Positions 51,510-60,243 of a stretch of DNA of 64,000 bases are shown here, one piece after another. The notes under the pieces are model-generated. The model saw only the letters and a list, made by a program, of their open reading frames with translations. It searched no databases and had not been told where the DNA came from. The stretch is from Streptomyces sp. TLI_105 (lineage in GTDB: Bacteria; Actinomycetota; Actinomycetes; Streptomycetales; Streptomycetaceae). The position numbers and the translations under genes were made by a program. Location: assembly GCF_900105415.1 (NCBI RefSeq), contig NZ_FNSM01000001.1:7820001-7884000 (forward strand), given 5' to 3'. Within the stretch, counting starts at the first letter, position 1, and every line of letters starts with the position of its first letter.

Positions 51510-52348
51510 CGGGAACCTTCCTCGGGGCCATGGGACGCGGTGAGTTCGCGGCGGACCTCCTCGGCGAGGCGCAGGCCCATGTGCCGTCGCCACTCGGGCA
51601 GTCCGTGGATGTCGTCGAACCACTCGGCGGGCGCGACCGCGGAGTCGATCGCGGTACGCAGCCGGTCCGCGTCCGGCGGCAGCGGGAACCAGAACCGGAA
51701 CGGGCGGGTGGTCGCCGCCGTGACCGTCACCGCCAGCGAGCCGTCCATCGGGTCGAGCGTGCCGATCACCAGCGCGCCGGAACGGCCCAGCCCGTACAAC
51801 GAGGCCTGCCGGAACGCCGTACGGCACTCCAGCGCCCGGGCGGGCAGGGTCACCGAGCGCAGCAGCTCGCCCTCCGCGAGGTCCTTCACCCCCGCGCCCC
51901 GCACGAAATCGGCCACCTTCACTTCACGGGTGGAGCCGTCCTGCGCCTGGAGGAGGCACGTGCCGTCGAGCGCGGCGGTGAGCGAGATCATCGGCCCGGC
52001 GGGCAGGCCGTTGCACAGGTTCCCGCCGACGGTCGCCATGTTCCAGATCTTGAACGAGGCGAGGAAGGCCCGGCAGCACTGCTCAAAGAGCGGGGCCGCG
52101 GGAGCGTCGAGGAAACGTCTTCCGTAGCGGGACAACCGGGTGATCGTGCAGGTCGCGGCGATCTCCAGCGAGCCGTCCGGGTGGCGGGTCAGTGGCTCCC
52201 AGTCCATCCGGCTCAGGTCGATCAGCCGGCGCAGATGCGGCTGCGGCTCGGAGAAGAGGTACGTCCCGCCGCCCAGCCACGCGTCCCCGGGCCGCCAGGG
52301 CTCGCGCCGGCGTGCGTCCCTCACGCCCGCGATCGTGTTCAGATCCAT
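51506..52348 (-). CDS. FAD-binding subunit of molybdenum hydroxylase
   Basis: 280 residues, the medium (FAD) subunit that passes electrons from the iron-sulfur subunit to NAD or another acceptor. FAD loops: WLGGGTYLFSEPQPHLRRLI and WNMATVGGNLCNGLPAGPMI (the ATVGGN motif), then the CO-dehydrogenase-flavoprotein C-domain (LYGLGRSGALVIGTLDPMDG). ATG at 52348. First gene of the hydroxylase operon, overlapping the next by 4 bases. The 226-base gap to the divergent PucR gene should contain both promoters. Confidence 0.9.
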   Translation of the reverse strand: MDLNTIAGVRDARRREPWRPGDAWLGGGTYLFSEPQPHLRRLIDLSRMDWEPLTRHPDGSLEIAATCTITRLSRYGRRFLDAPAAPLFEQCCRAFLASFKIWNMATVGGNLCNGLPAGPMISLTAALDGTCLLQAQDGSTREVKVADFVRGAGVKDLAEGELLRSVTLPARALECRTAFRQASLYGLGRSGALVIGTLDPMDGSLAVTVTAATTRPFRFWFPLPPDADRLRTAIDSAVAPAEWFDDIHGLPEWRRHMGLRLAEEVRRELTASHGPEEGSR

Positions 52349-52574
52349 CTCACGCCTACCTCTTGACCGATGACTTCAGGCCAGTGAAGCCCGAGAGGGA
52401 CCCCCAGCACGACTGGACAGGAACCCGGAAATCGTCCATGGAGCACCGCTCTCCCCTGGATGATCAACCAAGAGCTGTTTTCGGCTTCAGCTTGGGCATC
52501 TACGATGCATCGACTCACATCAGCCTCGTGAATGTGAGGGCGGGCCTGTCCTGCGACCGCGCTAGGAGCCTCTG

Positions 52575-54113
52575 ATGCACGTCGACCATCTCCTCCGTCT
52601 CGACCGTCTGGACCTCTCCCTCGTCTGGGGTGACGAGGCGTTGCTCGGCCAGGAGATCGGCGGCGTGACGGCGACCGATCTGGAGGATCCGGCGCGGTTT
52701 CTCCAGTCGGGGGAGATCGTCCTCAGCGGACTCGTGTGGTGGAGCCGGGACGGTGACCCGGGCAAGACCGAACGCTTCGTCTCCGCTCTGCGCGAGGCGG
52801 GCGCGGTGGCGTTGCTCGCGGGGGAGGAGACCCACGGAGAGGTGCCCCGGGAGCTGGCCGAGGCGTGCCGCGCGCACCGCGTCGCCCTGATCGCCGTGCC
52901 GGCGCACACGACCTTCCGGACGATCACCGAAGCGGTCTACCTCCGGCAGTGGAGCGAGCTCAGCCGCCGGCCCACGGACCACTTCGCGCTGCCGGAGAAC
53001 GTCCGCCTGGACCTCGACCGCGCCCTGGAGAACGGCGTGACGGCGGGTGAGCTGCTCGTCCGGGCGTTCGCCCATCTCGGCGCGCCGGCCTGTCACTTGC
53101 TGACCGGCAGCGGCCGTACGGTCGCCCGGACCAGCGCCGCCCGGGCGGAACTGCCTGCGCGGCGGGCCGCGGAACTCGTGCGCGGCGGCCACGGTACGAC
53201 GGTACGTGTCGAGGCCGACGGCGGTACCGCCTACGACGCCTGGCACCTCCACCTGCCCGAGGCGGGCCAGGTGCCCCCGCGGGTCCTCCAGGAGATCGCC
53301 GAACTCCTCGGCCGTCACCGGCGTCGGCGGGACCGGGACCGGGCAGCGAGCGGTGCGGCGTTCGCGGAGCTCGTGGACGCCATGGCCGCCCCGCGCTTCG
53401 ACGCCCACCGCGTGCGGGGCGCGTTGGCCTCGTGCGGCCTCGCCGACAGGGACGCGTACACCGTGGTCGTCATGGCGGCGGAGCCGCACGGGGAAGGCGG
53501 TGCCGTCGGCGTCGCCGCGCTCACGGAGGCGCTGCGGCACGTGCCGTCCGTCGCCTTCGCGGTCGCCGACGGCCTCGGCGGTGAGACCGTCGCGGTCGTC
53601 GCGCACGGCCGGGAAGCGGCGTCGGGCGTACGGGCAGGGCTGGGCGACGCATGGCCGTTGATCCACGCCTGCGGCCCCGACACCACCCTGCACGCCGGTG
53701 TGAGCGCGCCTGCCGCCGGCCCCGAGGGGCTGAACACCGCGCTGACCCAGGCCCGTTACGCCCTGGCGGCGGTCCGCGCTGGAACGCCGTCGTCGCCCCG
53801 GATCGCCGGCCTCGGCGATCTCGACGGGCTGGGCAAGCTGCTGGCCGGCATCCCCGTCGACGTACGGAACGTGTACCGCCAGACCGTCCTGGGACCGCTC
53901 CTCGGTGCCGGCCGAGGGTCGGGCACGATGCTCCTGGAGACCCTGGAGGTCTTCCTCGCGCACGACTGCTCGTGGGCGAGGACCGCCGAGGCCCTCCACG
54001 TCCACGTCAACACGGTCCACTACCGCATCGAACGCATCGAGATCCTCACCGGCCGGGACCTGTCACGGCTCGACCACAAGGCGGACCTGCGCGCGGCACT
54101 GCTCTGCCACTGA
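52575..54113 (+). CDS. PucR-family transcriptional regulator
   Basis: 512 residues. N-terminal PucR domain (about 1-130: ATDLEDPARFLQSGEIVLSG, AVALLAGEETHGEVPRELAE), a central GGDEF-like region (GALASCGLADRDAYTVVVMA) and a C-terminal helix-turn-helix: MLLETLEVFLAHDCSWARTA then EALHVHVNTVHYRIERIEIL. PucR proteins control purine-degradation genes in known cases. ATG at 52575 with AGGAG six bases upstream. It is divergent from the molybdenum hydroxylase operon, its probable target. Confidence 0.92.
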   Translation: MHVDHLLRLDRLDLSLVWGDEALLGQEIGGVTATDLEDPARFLQSGEIVLSGLVWWSRDGDPGKTERFVSALREAGAVALLAGEETHGEVPRELAEACRAHRVALIAVPAHTTFRTITEAVYLRQWSELSRRPTDHFALPENVRLDLDRALENGVTAGELLVRAFAHLGAPACHLLTGSGRTVARTSAARAELPARRAAELVRGGHGTTVRVEADGGTAYDAWHLHLPEAGQVPPRVLQEIAELLGRHRRRRDRDRAASGAAFAELVDAMAAPRFDAHRVRGALASCGLADRDAYTVVVMAAEPHGEGGAVGVAALTEALRHVPSVAFAVADGLGGETVAVVAHGREAASGVRAGLGDAWPLIHACGPDTTLHAGVSAPAAGPEGLNTALTQARYALAAVRAGTPSSPRIAGLGDLDGLGKLLAGIPVDVRNVYRQTVLGPLLGAGRGSGTMLLETLEVFLAHDCSWARTAEALHVHVNTVHYRIERIEILTGRDLSRLDHKADLRAALLCH

Positions 54114-54134
54114 CGGTCCGCGCGCCGGAAACGG

Positions 54135-54533
54135 TCAGGGCACGTCGATGTGCACGCTCGTGGACTTCACCCGGGCGGTCACCGTGACCCCGACGTCGAG
54201 CCCCAGCTCCTCCACGGCCTCCCGCGTCACCAGCGAGACCAGCCGGTGCGGGCCCGACTGGACCTCCACCTGCGCGGCCACGTCGTCCACCCGCACCCCC
54301 GTGACGATCCCCACGAAGGAGTTCCGGACGGACGTGGGCACGTCGTCCTCCGGAACGGCGTGGAGCCCGGAGCCCCGCTCCTGCGCGAAACGGGCCAGGG
54401 CCGTCCCCTCGATCACCCGCTTGCCGGCCCCGTCCCGCTCCATGGCGAGCCTGCCGCCGTCCGCCCACCGGCGAACGGTCTCCGAGCTCACTCCGAGCAG
54501 CTGCGCTGCCTGCCCAATGCTGTATGACGGCAC
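54135..54533 (-). CDS. HTH-TOBE molybdenum-responsive regulator, copy 2
   Basis: 132 residues, the same architecture as the gene at 47566 and very similar in sequence: SYSIGQAAQLLGVSSETVRR WADGG in the HTH, and VSLVTREAVEELGLDVGVTV with VKSTSVHID in the TOBE. The middle linker differs. GTG at 54533 without a strong ribosome site. Convergent with the PucR gene, 22 bases apart, so it closes the molybdenum island on the right. Two copies could respond to different oxyanion levels or act on different operons; this is inference. Confidence 0.88.
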   Translation of the reverse strand: MPSYSIGQAAQLLGVSSETVRRWADGGRLAMERDGAGKRVIEGTALARFAQERGSGLHAVPEDDVPTSVRNSFVGIVTGVRVDDVAAQVEVQSGPHRLVSLVTREAVEELGLDVGVTVTARVKSTSVHIDVP

Positions 54534-54709
54534 CGTCGCACTCTAGGCCACGCCCCGACCCCCGTGGCATGCGGGCGGCCGGGCCTCGCCCGGTTCGCCG
54601 AGCGCCTGCTGCCTCCGGGCGGCGCCGCGTGGACGTGCGACGAGAACGGGGGCGGCACAGCGGAAGCCGTGCCACCCCCATCCGTCGTACGGGCTCGATC
54701 CGGCCGTTC

Positions 54710-56161
54710 CTACGCGCGGGCCGCCCGCGTCCGGTGCACGAGGCCGGCGATCACGTCCACCACCAGGAACGCGAGCAGCGTGCAGCCCAGGACGGGGAGC
54801 GCCCAGCCGAGGACGGCGACCACCGGGATGCCCACGAGGAGCGCGGGCAACGGGACACGGCGCCAGGCGCCGCGGGCGGGAGCCCTGCCGACGAGGGCCG
54901 GGCGGTCCTCGCGGGTCGGGCGGCGCTGCCACCACATGCGGTAGCCCCAGAAGGTGACGAGGATCAGGCCGAGCGCGACGACGGCGAGCACGATCTGGTT
55001 GGCGATCCCGAAGAGCACGCCCATGTGACCCTGCACGCCGAGCTTCGACAGCTTGGCGAGGAGCGGATAATCCGCCCACCGGGCGTGCGCGGTGACCTCG
55101 CCCTTCGCGGGGTCGACGGCGACCCGGTCGTAGTGCACCGGCCAGACGTTGTCCTTCTGCGCCACGACCCACGCGCTGGAGGCGTCGGCGGCCGGAGTGA
55201 GTTCGACCGTGCCGCCCAGGCCCGCCTCGCGGGCGGCGGCGAGCACTGCCTCGAAGGCGGCCGGATCCGGGTCGGCGGGCTCGGCGGCCCCGCCGTGCCC
55301 GGCGTGGCCCGCGTGCTCGTCACCGCCCGCCTCGGAGGCCGGCCGGGCGCCCGGCAGCAGGGTGTCCAGTTCCGGCGCGTGCCCCTCGGCGGCGTCGAGG
55401 AGCTGCCCGAAGCGTTCGCCGGAGTACGTGGACCAGGTCAGACCGGTCGCGCTCAGGAAGAGCAGACCGAGAGCGAGCCAGACACCGGTCGCGGCGTGGA
55501 AGCTCCGGGTCCTGCGCACCCCACGGGCGGCGCGGTCGGGCAGCAGGGCGCCGCGGACGGACTTCACGCGCTGCCCTCGGCTGCGGCCGAGCCACAGGAC
55601 GAGGCCGCCCACGACGAGCACCCAGAGCCAACTGGCCGCGACCTCCGCGTACAGACGGCCGCTCTCGCCGAGGTGCAGGCTCCGGTGCAGCTCGTCGAGC
55701 CAGGTCGTCAGAGGGGTGGCGCCCCACGAGGTGGTGAGGTCGCCCCTCACCTTCCCGGTGTAGGGGTCGACGAAGACGGTGCGCTGCTTCTCGCCCAGCT
55801 CGGGCACGGAGAGCACCACCCGGGTGGTGTCCTCCGGCTCGGCCGGGGTGACGACGGAGGCGAGGCTGCCCTCCGGGTGCGCGGCCCGTGCCGCGGCGAT
55901 CTGCTCGGACAGCGGGCGCGGCCGGTCTCCGACCCGCTCGACGCGCAGCTGGTCACCGTGGACGAGCTGGTCGAGCTGCGGGGTGAAGGTGTAGGCGAGG
56001 CCGGTGAGCGCGGCGACGAGCAGGAACGGGGCGACGAACACCCCGGCGTAGAAGTGGAGCCGGACCAGCAGGGCCCGTACGCCCTGCCAGGAGCGTCCGG
56101 CGGGCGCCGCCCCGGCGGCGGGAGCCGTTCTCTGCGGGTCTTGATCGATGGTTGCGGACAT
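54710..56161 (-). CDS. PepSY-associated transmembrane protein
   Basis: 483 residues with the PepSY_TM layout: helix LLVRLHFYAGVFVAPFLLVA at about 32-55, an extracytoplasmic PepSY-like domain (TRVVLSVPELGEKQRTVFVD, PYTGKVRGDLTTSWGATPLT), helix pair with HRSLHLGESGRLYAEVAASW and HAATGVWLALGLLFLSATGL, a His-rich loop (GGDEHAGHAGHGGAAEPAD) and two to three C-terminal helices. Members of this family often act in iron/siderophore or copper handling, sometimes as haem-bearing reductases. ATG at 56161 has GGGGA six bases upstream. It is followed upstream by a His/Met-rich membrane protein, which supports a metal link. Confidence 0.86.
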   Translation of the reverse strand: MSATIDQDPQRTAPAAGAAPAGRSWQGVRALLVRLHFYAGVFVAPFLLVAALTGLAYTFTPQLDQLVHGDQLRVERVGDRPRPLSEQIAAARAAHPEGSLASVVTPAEPEDTTRVVLSVPELGEKQRTVFVDPYTGKVRGDLTTSWGATPLTTWLDELHRSLHLGESGRLYAEVAASWLWVLVVGGLVLWLGRSRGQRVKSVRGALLPDRAARGVRRTRSFHAATGVWLALGLLFLSATGLTWSTYSGERFGQLLDAAEGHAPELDTLLPGARPASEAGGDEHAGHAGHGGAAEPADPDPAAFEAVLAAAREAGLGGTVELTPAADASSAWVVAQKDNVWPVHYDRVAVDPAKGEVTAHARWADYPLLAKLSKLGVQGHMGVLFGIANQIVLAVVALGLILVTFWGYRMWWQRRPTREDRPALVGRAPARGAWRRVPLPALLVGIPVVAVLGWALPVLGCTLLAFLVVDVIAGLVHRTRAARA

Positions 56162-56266
56162 GCGTGATCCCCAAAGGTGCGCACGCGTCACGAAGCGCGC
56201 GTGCGAAGAAGCCGAAAGGTGAGGTGGACCGCCGCGAGGGCGGGTGTCGTGATCGCGTCCGTGCGA

Positions 56267-56953
56267 TCAGGCGGGGATCACCGGGGGAGGGCCTCGTCGG
56301 GGACGGCAGCGGGCGAGGAGGACGCGCAGGCGTACGTGGCCGGCCGTGAACGGCGCCGGCGGCCGCCCCTCGGGCGTCACCGGGCAGAAGGCGGCGGGGG
56401 CGAGAAGGGGGAGACCGGGTAGGAGCAGGGCGGCGAGCCGCCGCAGGACCCGTTCCCCGTAGATCACGCAGAGGGCGGTGCCGAGCGTGGCCAGGGCGTG
56501 CCCCGACGTCATCGAGGCGGTCGTCCCGTGTCCGGAACCGGCGGCACCCATGTCTGCCGGCATGGTCATGTGCGTCGGCATGGGCATGTGCATCGGCACG
56601 GCCCCATGCGTCGACATGGCCATGCCCGCGCCGTGGTGGTGCCCGTCGGCCGTGACTCCGTGACCGGAGCCGTCGGCCGGCGGCATCGTCAGGCGGTGGA
56701 ACACCAGATGCTGGGCGAACTGCGTCGCACCCAGGACGAGCACCGAGACGTCGAAACGCCGCCGTCGCCGACCGCCGAAGAGCGCCGTGCCCACCAGGGT
56801 CAGTCCGACGAAGACCATCGCGAGGCCGCGAGCCCCCGGCAGGGAACCACCGGCGGCCACGTGGCCGGCCGCACCCAGGAACAGGGATGCCGAAGCGCAG
56901 AGCAGACCCCTCGAAGTCCGCCTCGTCCAGCTGTCCCGTCCCCGCACCGGCAC
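56267..56953 (-). CDS. His/Met-rich membrane protein, paralogue A
   Basis: About 228 residues, no named family recognised. Helix 1 RGLLCASASLFLGAAGHVAA, helix 2 GLAMVFVGLTLVGTALFGG, helix 3 VSVLVLGATQFAQHLVFHRL, then a loop loaded with metal-ligand residues (SGHGVTADGHHHGAGMAMST, VPMHMPMPTHMTMPADMG), a last helix with GHALATLGTALCVIYGERVL and a basic tail. It is homologous in layout to the protein at 58500-59252. The start is uncertain: GTGs at 56953/56947 match the paralogue length, but neither has a ribosome site. The metal-binding idea rests on composition; partner of the PepSY protein by position. Confidence 0.72.
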   Translation of the reverse strand: MPVRGRDSWTRRTSRGLLCASASLFLGAAGHVAAGGSLPGARGLAMVFVGLTLVGTALFGGRRRRRFDVSVLVLGATQFAQHLVFHRLTMPPADGSGHGVTADGHHHGAGMAMSTHGAVPMHMPMPTHMTMPADMGAAGSGHGTTASMTSGHALATLGTALCVIYGERVLRRLAALLLPGLPLLAPAAFCPVTPEGRPPAPFTAGHVRLRVLLARCRPRRGPPPVIPA

Positions 56954-57319
56954 AAGGTATCCAGCGGTCGTCGACCCGGCGGCACCCCTCAGGGGCGTCC
57001 TCCGGCACCTGGAGCGGCTCGGGTTGAGCTGTAGCGACGTCAACAGGCGTACGGCGGAAGCCCGTTCGTCCGGGGGCGCGGGGACGGTGGCATGGCGAGA
57101 GCGGAGGAACAAGCCCTTCGGAGTGGGCGGAATCACAACGGGAGGAAGCGGCTGTGGAGGGGCGGTGCGTCGAGTCGTCTGAGGACACGGGTCAGTTCCC
57201 GAGGGAGTCAGTGGCTTTCCTCACTTGTTGGGCCGGTTTGGGTGAGATGGCCGGCTGGGCAGCATCGACGTGCCGGAACGACCGCGCATCCCGAAGACCG
57301 AAGGGGCGAGGTGGCCCAT

Positions 57320-57544
57320 ATGCCCGACACGACTCCCGAACCGATCGCGACCTTCTGCGGAAAGTGCGACTGCGGGTGCCCGCAGCTCTTCGTCGACGCC
57401 GACGCGCCCGAGGACAGGCGCGTCCGCCTCACCGACGACTTCGGCCAGCAGGTGCAGATGAGCGAGGAGCAGTTCGCCGACCTCGTCGCCCAGGCCAAGG
57501 CCGGTGCACTGGACCGATTCGCGGTGGCCGCGCCCCCGGTGTGA
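57320..57544 (+). CDS. Small cysteine-motif protein, unknown
   Basis: 74 residues, not assigned to a named family. N-terminal metal-type motif FCGKCDCGCPQLFVD (four Cys at C-x2-C-x-C-x-C), then RRVRLTDDFGQQVQMSEEQF and ADLVAQAKAGALDRF. The four cysteines could hold zinc, copper or an iron-sulfur cluster. ATG at 57320 with GAGGTGG five bases upstream. It stands alone between the His/Met-rich membrane protein and the convergent ECF sigma gene. Strong codon bias supports it as a gene. Confidence 0.78.
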   Translation: MPDTTPEPIATFCGKCDCGCPQLFVDADAPEDRRVRLTDDFGQQVQMSEEQFADLVAQAKAGALDRFAVAAPPV

Positions 57545-57650
57545 GGCGCGCCTCCGGAGCAGTCGGACCACAGGGCGGTCGGGTTCCGGCGGGAGGGGGT
57601 GGGATCACCCGGGGTCGAGGACCCACCCCCTCGTCCGCTCGGTACCGGGG

Positions 57651-58349
57651 TCAGGCGGGGGCGAGCGCTCTCGTGACCCGCCTCCGCGCGGGAGCCGTGC
57701 TTCCGGAACCCGCCCGGGCGGCCGCCTGGGCGGGTTCCTCGTCGTCCCGCAGCAGGGAGACCAGGGACGTCCGGGCGCGGGCGACCCGCGAGCGGACCGT
57801 GCCGACCGGGCAGCCGATGGCGTCCGCGGCCTCGGCGTAGGGCAGGCCCAGGAGCTGGGTCAGGACGAACGCGTCGCGCCGTTCGGCCGGGATCGAGTCC
57901 AGCAGCTCGGCGAGGGCGACCCCGTCCTCGAACCCGGGCAGGCCCAAGGGCTGGGTGTGCTCCGCCTCCGCCTGCCAGTCGTCGCGGTCGGACAGGCGGG
58001 GGCGTGCGGCGGCGCGCCGCCGACTGTCGACCACGGTGCGGCGGGCTATCGAAAGGAGCCAGGTGCGGGCCGAGGACCGCCCCTGGAAGCGGGGCAGCGC
58101 GGAGACGGCCCGCAGGAAGACCTCCTGGGTGAGGTCGTCGGCCGCCTGGCGGTCGGCACTCAGATACGCCACGTACCGCCACACGTCGCGGTGCAGGGCG
58201 CGGACGAACAGGTCGGCCTTGGCGGGGTCGCCGTCCCGCGCGGCGAGAGCGAGCCGGGTGGTCGCCGCGTCGCTGTCGGCGTCCGGCGCGTACACCGAGC
58301 GGGGCGGTCCGGTGGGTCCCTGAAGAAGGGGGTCATGGGCAGGAGTCAT
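57651..58349 (-). CDS. ECF-type RNA polymerase sigma factor
   Basis: 232 residues. Region 2: RYVAYLSADRQAADDLTQEV, FLRAVSALPRFQGRSSARTW, LLSIARRTVVDSRRR. Region 4: ELLDSIPAERRDAFVLTQLL and GLPYAEAADAIGCPVGTVRS RVARAR. A 30-residue alanine/arginine-rich tail follows region 4. ATG at 58349 has AAGGA nine bases upstream. No classical anti-sigma gene is adjacent; the gene upstream on the same strand encodes His/Met-rich paralogue B, which could act in sensing. This is inference. Confidence 0.9.
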   Translation of the reverse strand: MTPAHDPLLQGPTGPPRSVYAPDADSDAATTRLALAARDGDPAKADLFVRALHRDVWRYVAYLSADRQAADDLTQEVFLRAVSALPRFQGRSSARTWLLSIARRTVVDSRRRAAARPRLSDRDDWQAEAEHTQPLGLPGFEDGVALAELLDSIPAERRDAFVLTQLLGLPYAEAADAIGCPVGTVRSRVARARTSLVSLLRDDEEPAQAAARAGSGSTAPARRRVTRALAPA

Positions 58350-58499
58350 CGCCACACGTCCTTACGAGGCAAGGGGAATCCGGCGGCGCACAGGAGCACG
58401 GCGGCGCCGGTGAGGGGTCACGGCCCGCCACGACGGCAGGGCCGATGCCCGAGCGACGGAGCTGTGGATCGCGTGCCGTCGGGCTCGGGGATCCGGCTG

Positions 58500-59252
58500 T
58501 CAGACGACAGCGAACGCCCTCGGTGGACCTCGGGAGATGACGGAATGGGCGAGCAGGAGCCGCCGAGGAGCGCGCTCGTCACCGGCGCGGACGGGCAGGG
58601 GGCGAGCACGCCGGGGCGGTACGGGGACGACGGCGGCGAGCAGGAGCCGCACGGGCCGGAAAAGCCCCAGGGGCAGCGTCCGTACGAGTCGGAAGACGGC
58701 CCGCTCGCCGTACGCCATCCACAGTCCGCTCAGGAACGCGGCGAGAAGGTGCGCGGTGAGCATGCCCAAGGACGAGGACATGTCCGTCATGTCGTGGGCG
58801 ACGGCCGCGTGGTCCATGGTCGCGTGAACCGCGGTTCCGTGACCCACGAGTCCGTGACCCACGAGTCCGTGTCCCGTGGACATGTGGTCCATGGGCATGC
58901 GCCCCGTGGACAGGTGCGCCGTGGACAGGTGAGCCATGTCCGCGCGGTCTCCCCTGTCCGCCTGACCCATCCACATGTGTGGCATCGGCACGGGGGCGTG
59001 CCGCTGGTACCCGGAGAACACCGCGTGCAGCAGGCCCTGGACGACCACGGCCGCCGTCGTCACCGCCGAGAGGCCGCGCTCGCGGCCCGCGAGGACCCAG
59101 GCGACGGCGAGCGTGCCGACGAAGGCGAGGCCGAGCGCCGGCGCGGGAAGGTCCTGTCCCGACATCAGGACGTGGCCGGTGGACGCGAGCAGCACGCAGA
59201 CGGCCGCGAACAACGCGGCCCGCACTCCTCGCGACCATCGGCCTGGGGTCAT
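58500..59252 (-). CDS. His/Met-rich membrane protein, paralogue B
   Basis: 250 residues with the same design as the protein at 56267: helix 1 RAALFAAVCVLLASTGHVLM, helix 2 APALGLAFVGTLAVAWVLAG, helix 3 VTTAAVVVQGLLHAVFSGYQ, then a His/Met-rich loop (VPMPHMWMGQADRGD, AHLSTAHLSTGRMPMDHMST, GHGLVGHGLVGHGTAVHATM) and a last helix with LTAHLLAAFLSGLWMAYGER. ATG at 59252 has AAGGA ten bases upstream. The loop is encoded by short in-frame DNA repeats, so it can expand. Co-oriented with and upstream of the ECF sigma gene (150 bases). Unnamed family; likely metal-related. Confidence 0.75.
   Translation of the reverse strand: MTPGRWSRGVRAALFAAVCVLLASTGHVLMSGQDLPAPALGLAFVGTLAVAWVLAGRERGLSAVTTAAVVVQGLLHAVFSGYQRHAPVPMPHMWMGQADRGDRADMAHLSTAHLSTGRMPMDHMSTGHGLVGHGLVGHGTAVHATMDHAAVAHDMTDMSSSLGMLTAHLLAAFLSGLWMAYGERAVFRLVRTLPLGLFRPVRLLLAAVVPVPPRRARPLPVRAGDERAPRRLLLAHSVISRGPPRAFAVV
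58836..58935. repeat. 15-bp in-frame repeats encoding the His/Met loop
   Basis: Two exact copies of TCCGTGACCCACGAG (58836-58865) and a diverged third, then a near-identical pair GTGGACAGGTGCGCC / GTGGACAGGTGAGCC (58906-58935). Period 15 keeps the frame and adds G-H or L-S-T-A-H units to the loop. Confidence 0.85.
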
Positions 59253-59450
59253 GGCGCGCCCATCCTTGCACCCTTCTTCGGAGGCGGATCGGGTACGTCG
59301 CCGAGCGAGGCCGCCCCCTCGGCCCGTCGTGTCATGAGTACGCGACTGTGGTGCGCCCCACAAGTACGCCCCGGCAACTCCCGGCCGCTCGCGACGACTT
59401 CTGCCCGTCGACGGCGGAAGGACCCGTCGTCGCGCGGAAGGAGGACCACG

Positions 59451-60243
59451 TGAAGTCCATGCGTGGGGCGGCGACTTCGGCCTGCCGGAGACGCCGCTCG
59501 GCCTGACGGCCACGGTCGGGTTCGGTACCGCCGCCGTGCTGCTCGTGGCCGCCGCCCGGGTCGCCCCCTGGGCGGAGGCCGACACCGCCACCCGCGGCCT
59601 CAGCCTCTGGTACGGGGCGGCCCTGGCCACCGAGGACGACGTGGCCACCGCCCTGCGCGAGCGCGCGGCGAGGACCGCGCTCGCCGCGTGGGATCCGGCA
59701 CTCGGCCTGGTCCCGTGGGGCGCGGCCCCGGGCGGGCCACGGCTGCGGGCCCGCGCCGACGGCGTCCCCGGCCTCGTATCCCTTCTGGGGGCCGCCGGAC
59801 CGGAAGGGCGAGCGGCCGCAGCCGCGCACCTGCACCGTCACCTCGGCCCGTGCTTGTCGGGGGAGGAAAGAAGGCGGCCCTGTCCGGCGTGGCGCCGGGA
59901 CGAGAGGCGCGGGACCTGGGCGGCGGAGAACGACCCCGCGCCCGGCCGGCCCCGGGACGAGGCCCGGCTGCTCCTGGCAGCCGCGGACGGCCTGCTCGCC
60001 GGCGGCGCTCTCCGACTCGACCTCGGCGACCGCCTCGGTACGGCCGTGCCGGCACGCGACAGCCCGCATCCGTACGTCCAGTCCGTCCATCCCGTGCCCT
60101 TCAGCGTCTCCGTGCCGCCGTGCTCGTGCGGTGAAGGAGTCGGACGGACGGGGCGCCGAGTTCCCGGAAACAGGCGGGAACCGCAGACCACAGCCGCCCG
60201 ACCCCTCTCATGCCGTCACTCCAGGAACAGGAGCACCGCATGA
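59451..60243 (+). pseudogene. Frameshifted hypothetical gene
   Basis: An excellent ribosome site, GGAAGGAGGA, stands four bases before GTG 59451, but that frame reads only VKSMRGAATSACRRRRSA and stops at about 59506. The neighbouring frame, without any start of its own there, carries coding-like sequence from about 59464: WGGDFGLPETPLGLTATVGF, GTAAVLLVAAARVAPWAEAD, TATRGLSLWYGAALATEDDV and LVSLLGAAGPEGRAAAAAHL. A one-base change between the fourth and fifth codons would join them. Coding character fades after about 60060, although the frame stays open to a TGA overlapping the next start. Family unknown. It may be a true pseudogene, a sequencing error, or a gene using GTG 59536. Confidence 0.55.

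Noticed and set aside
48711..51827. Longer start for the molybdenum hydroxylase
   Set aside because: It would overlap most of the FAD-subunit C-terminus in another frame; ATG 51509 forms a clean ATGA overlap and opens the ferredoxin-like domain.
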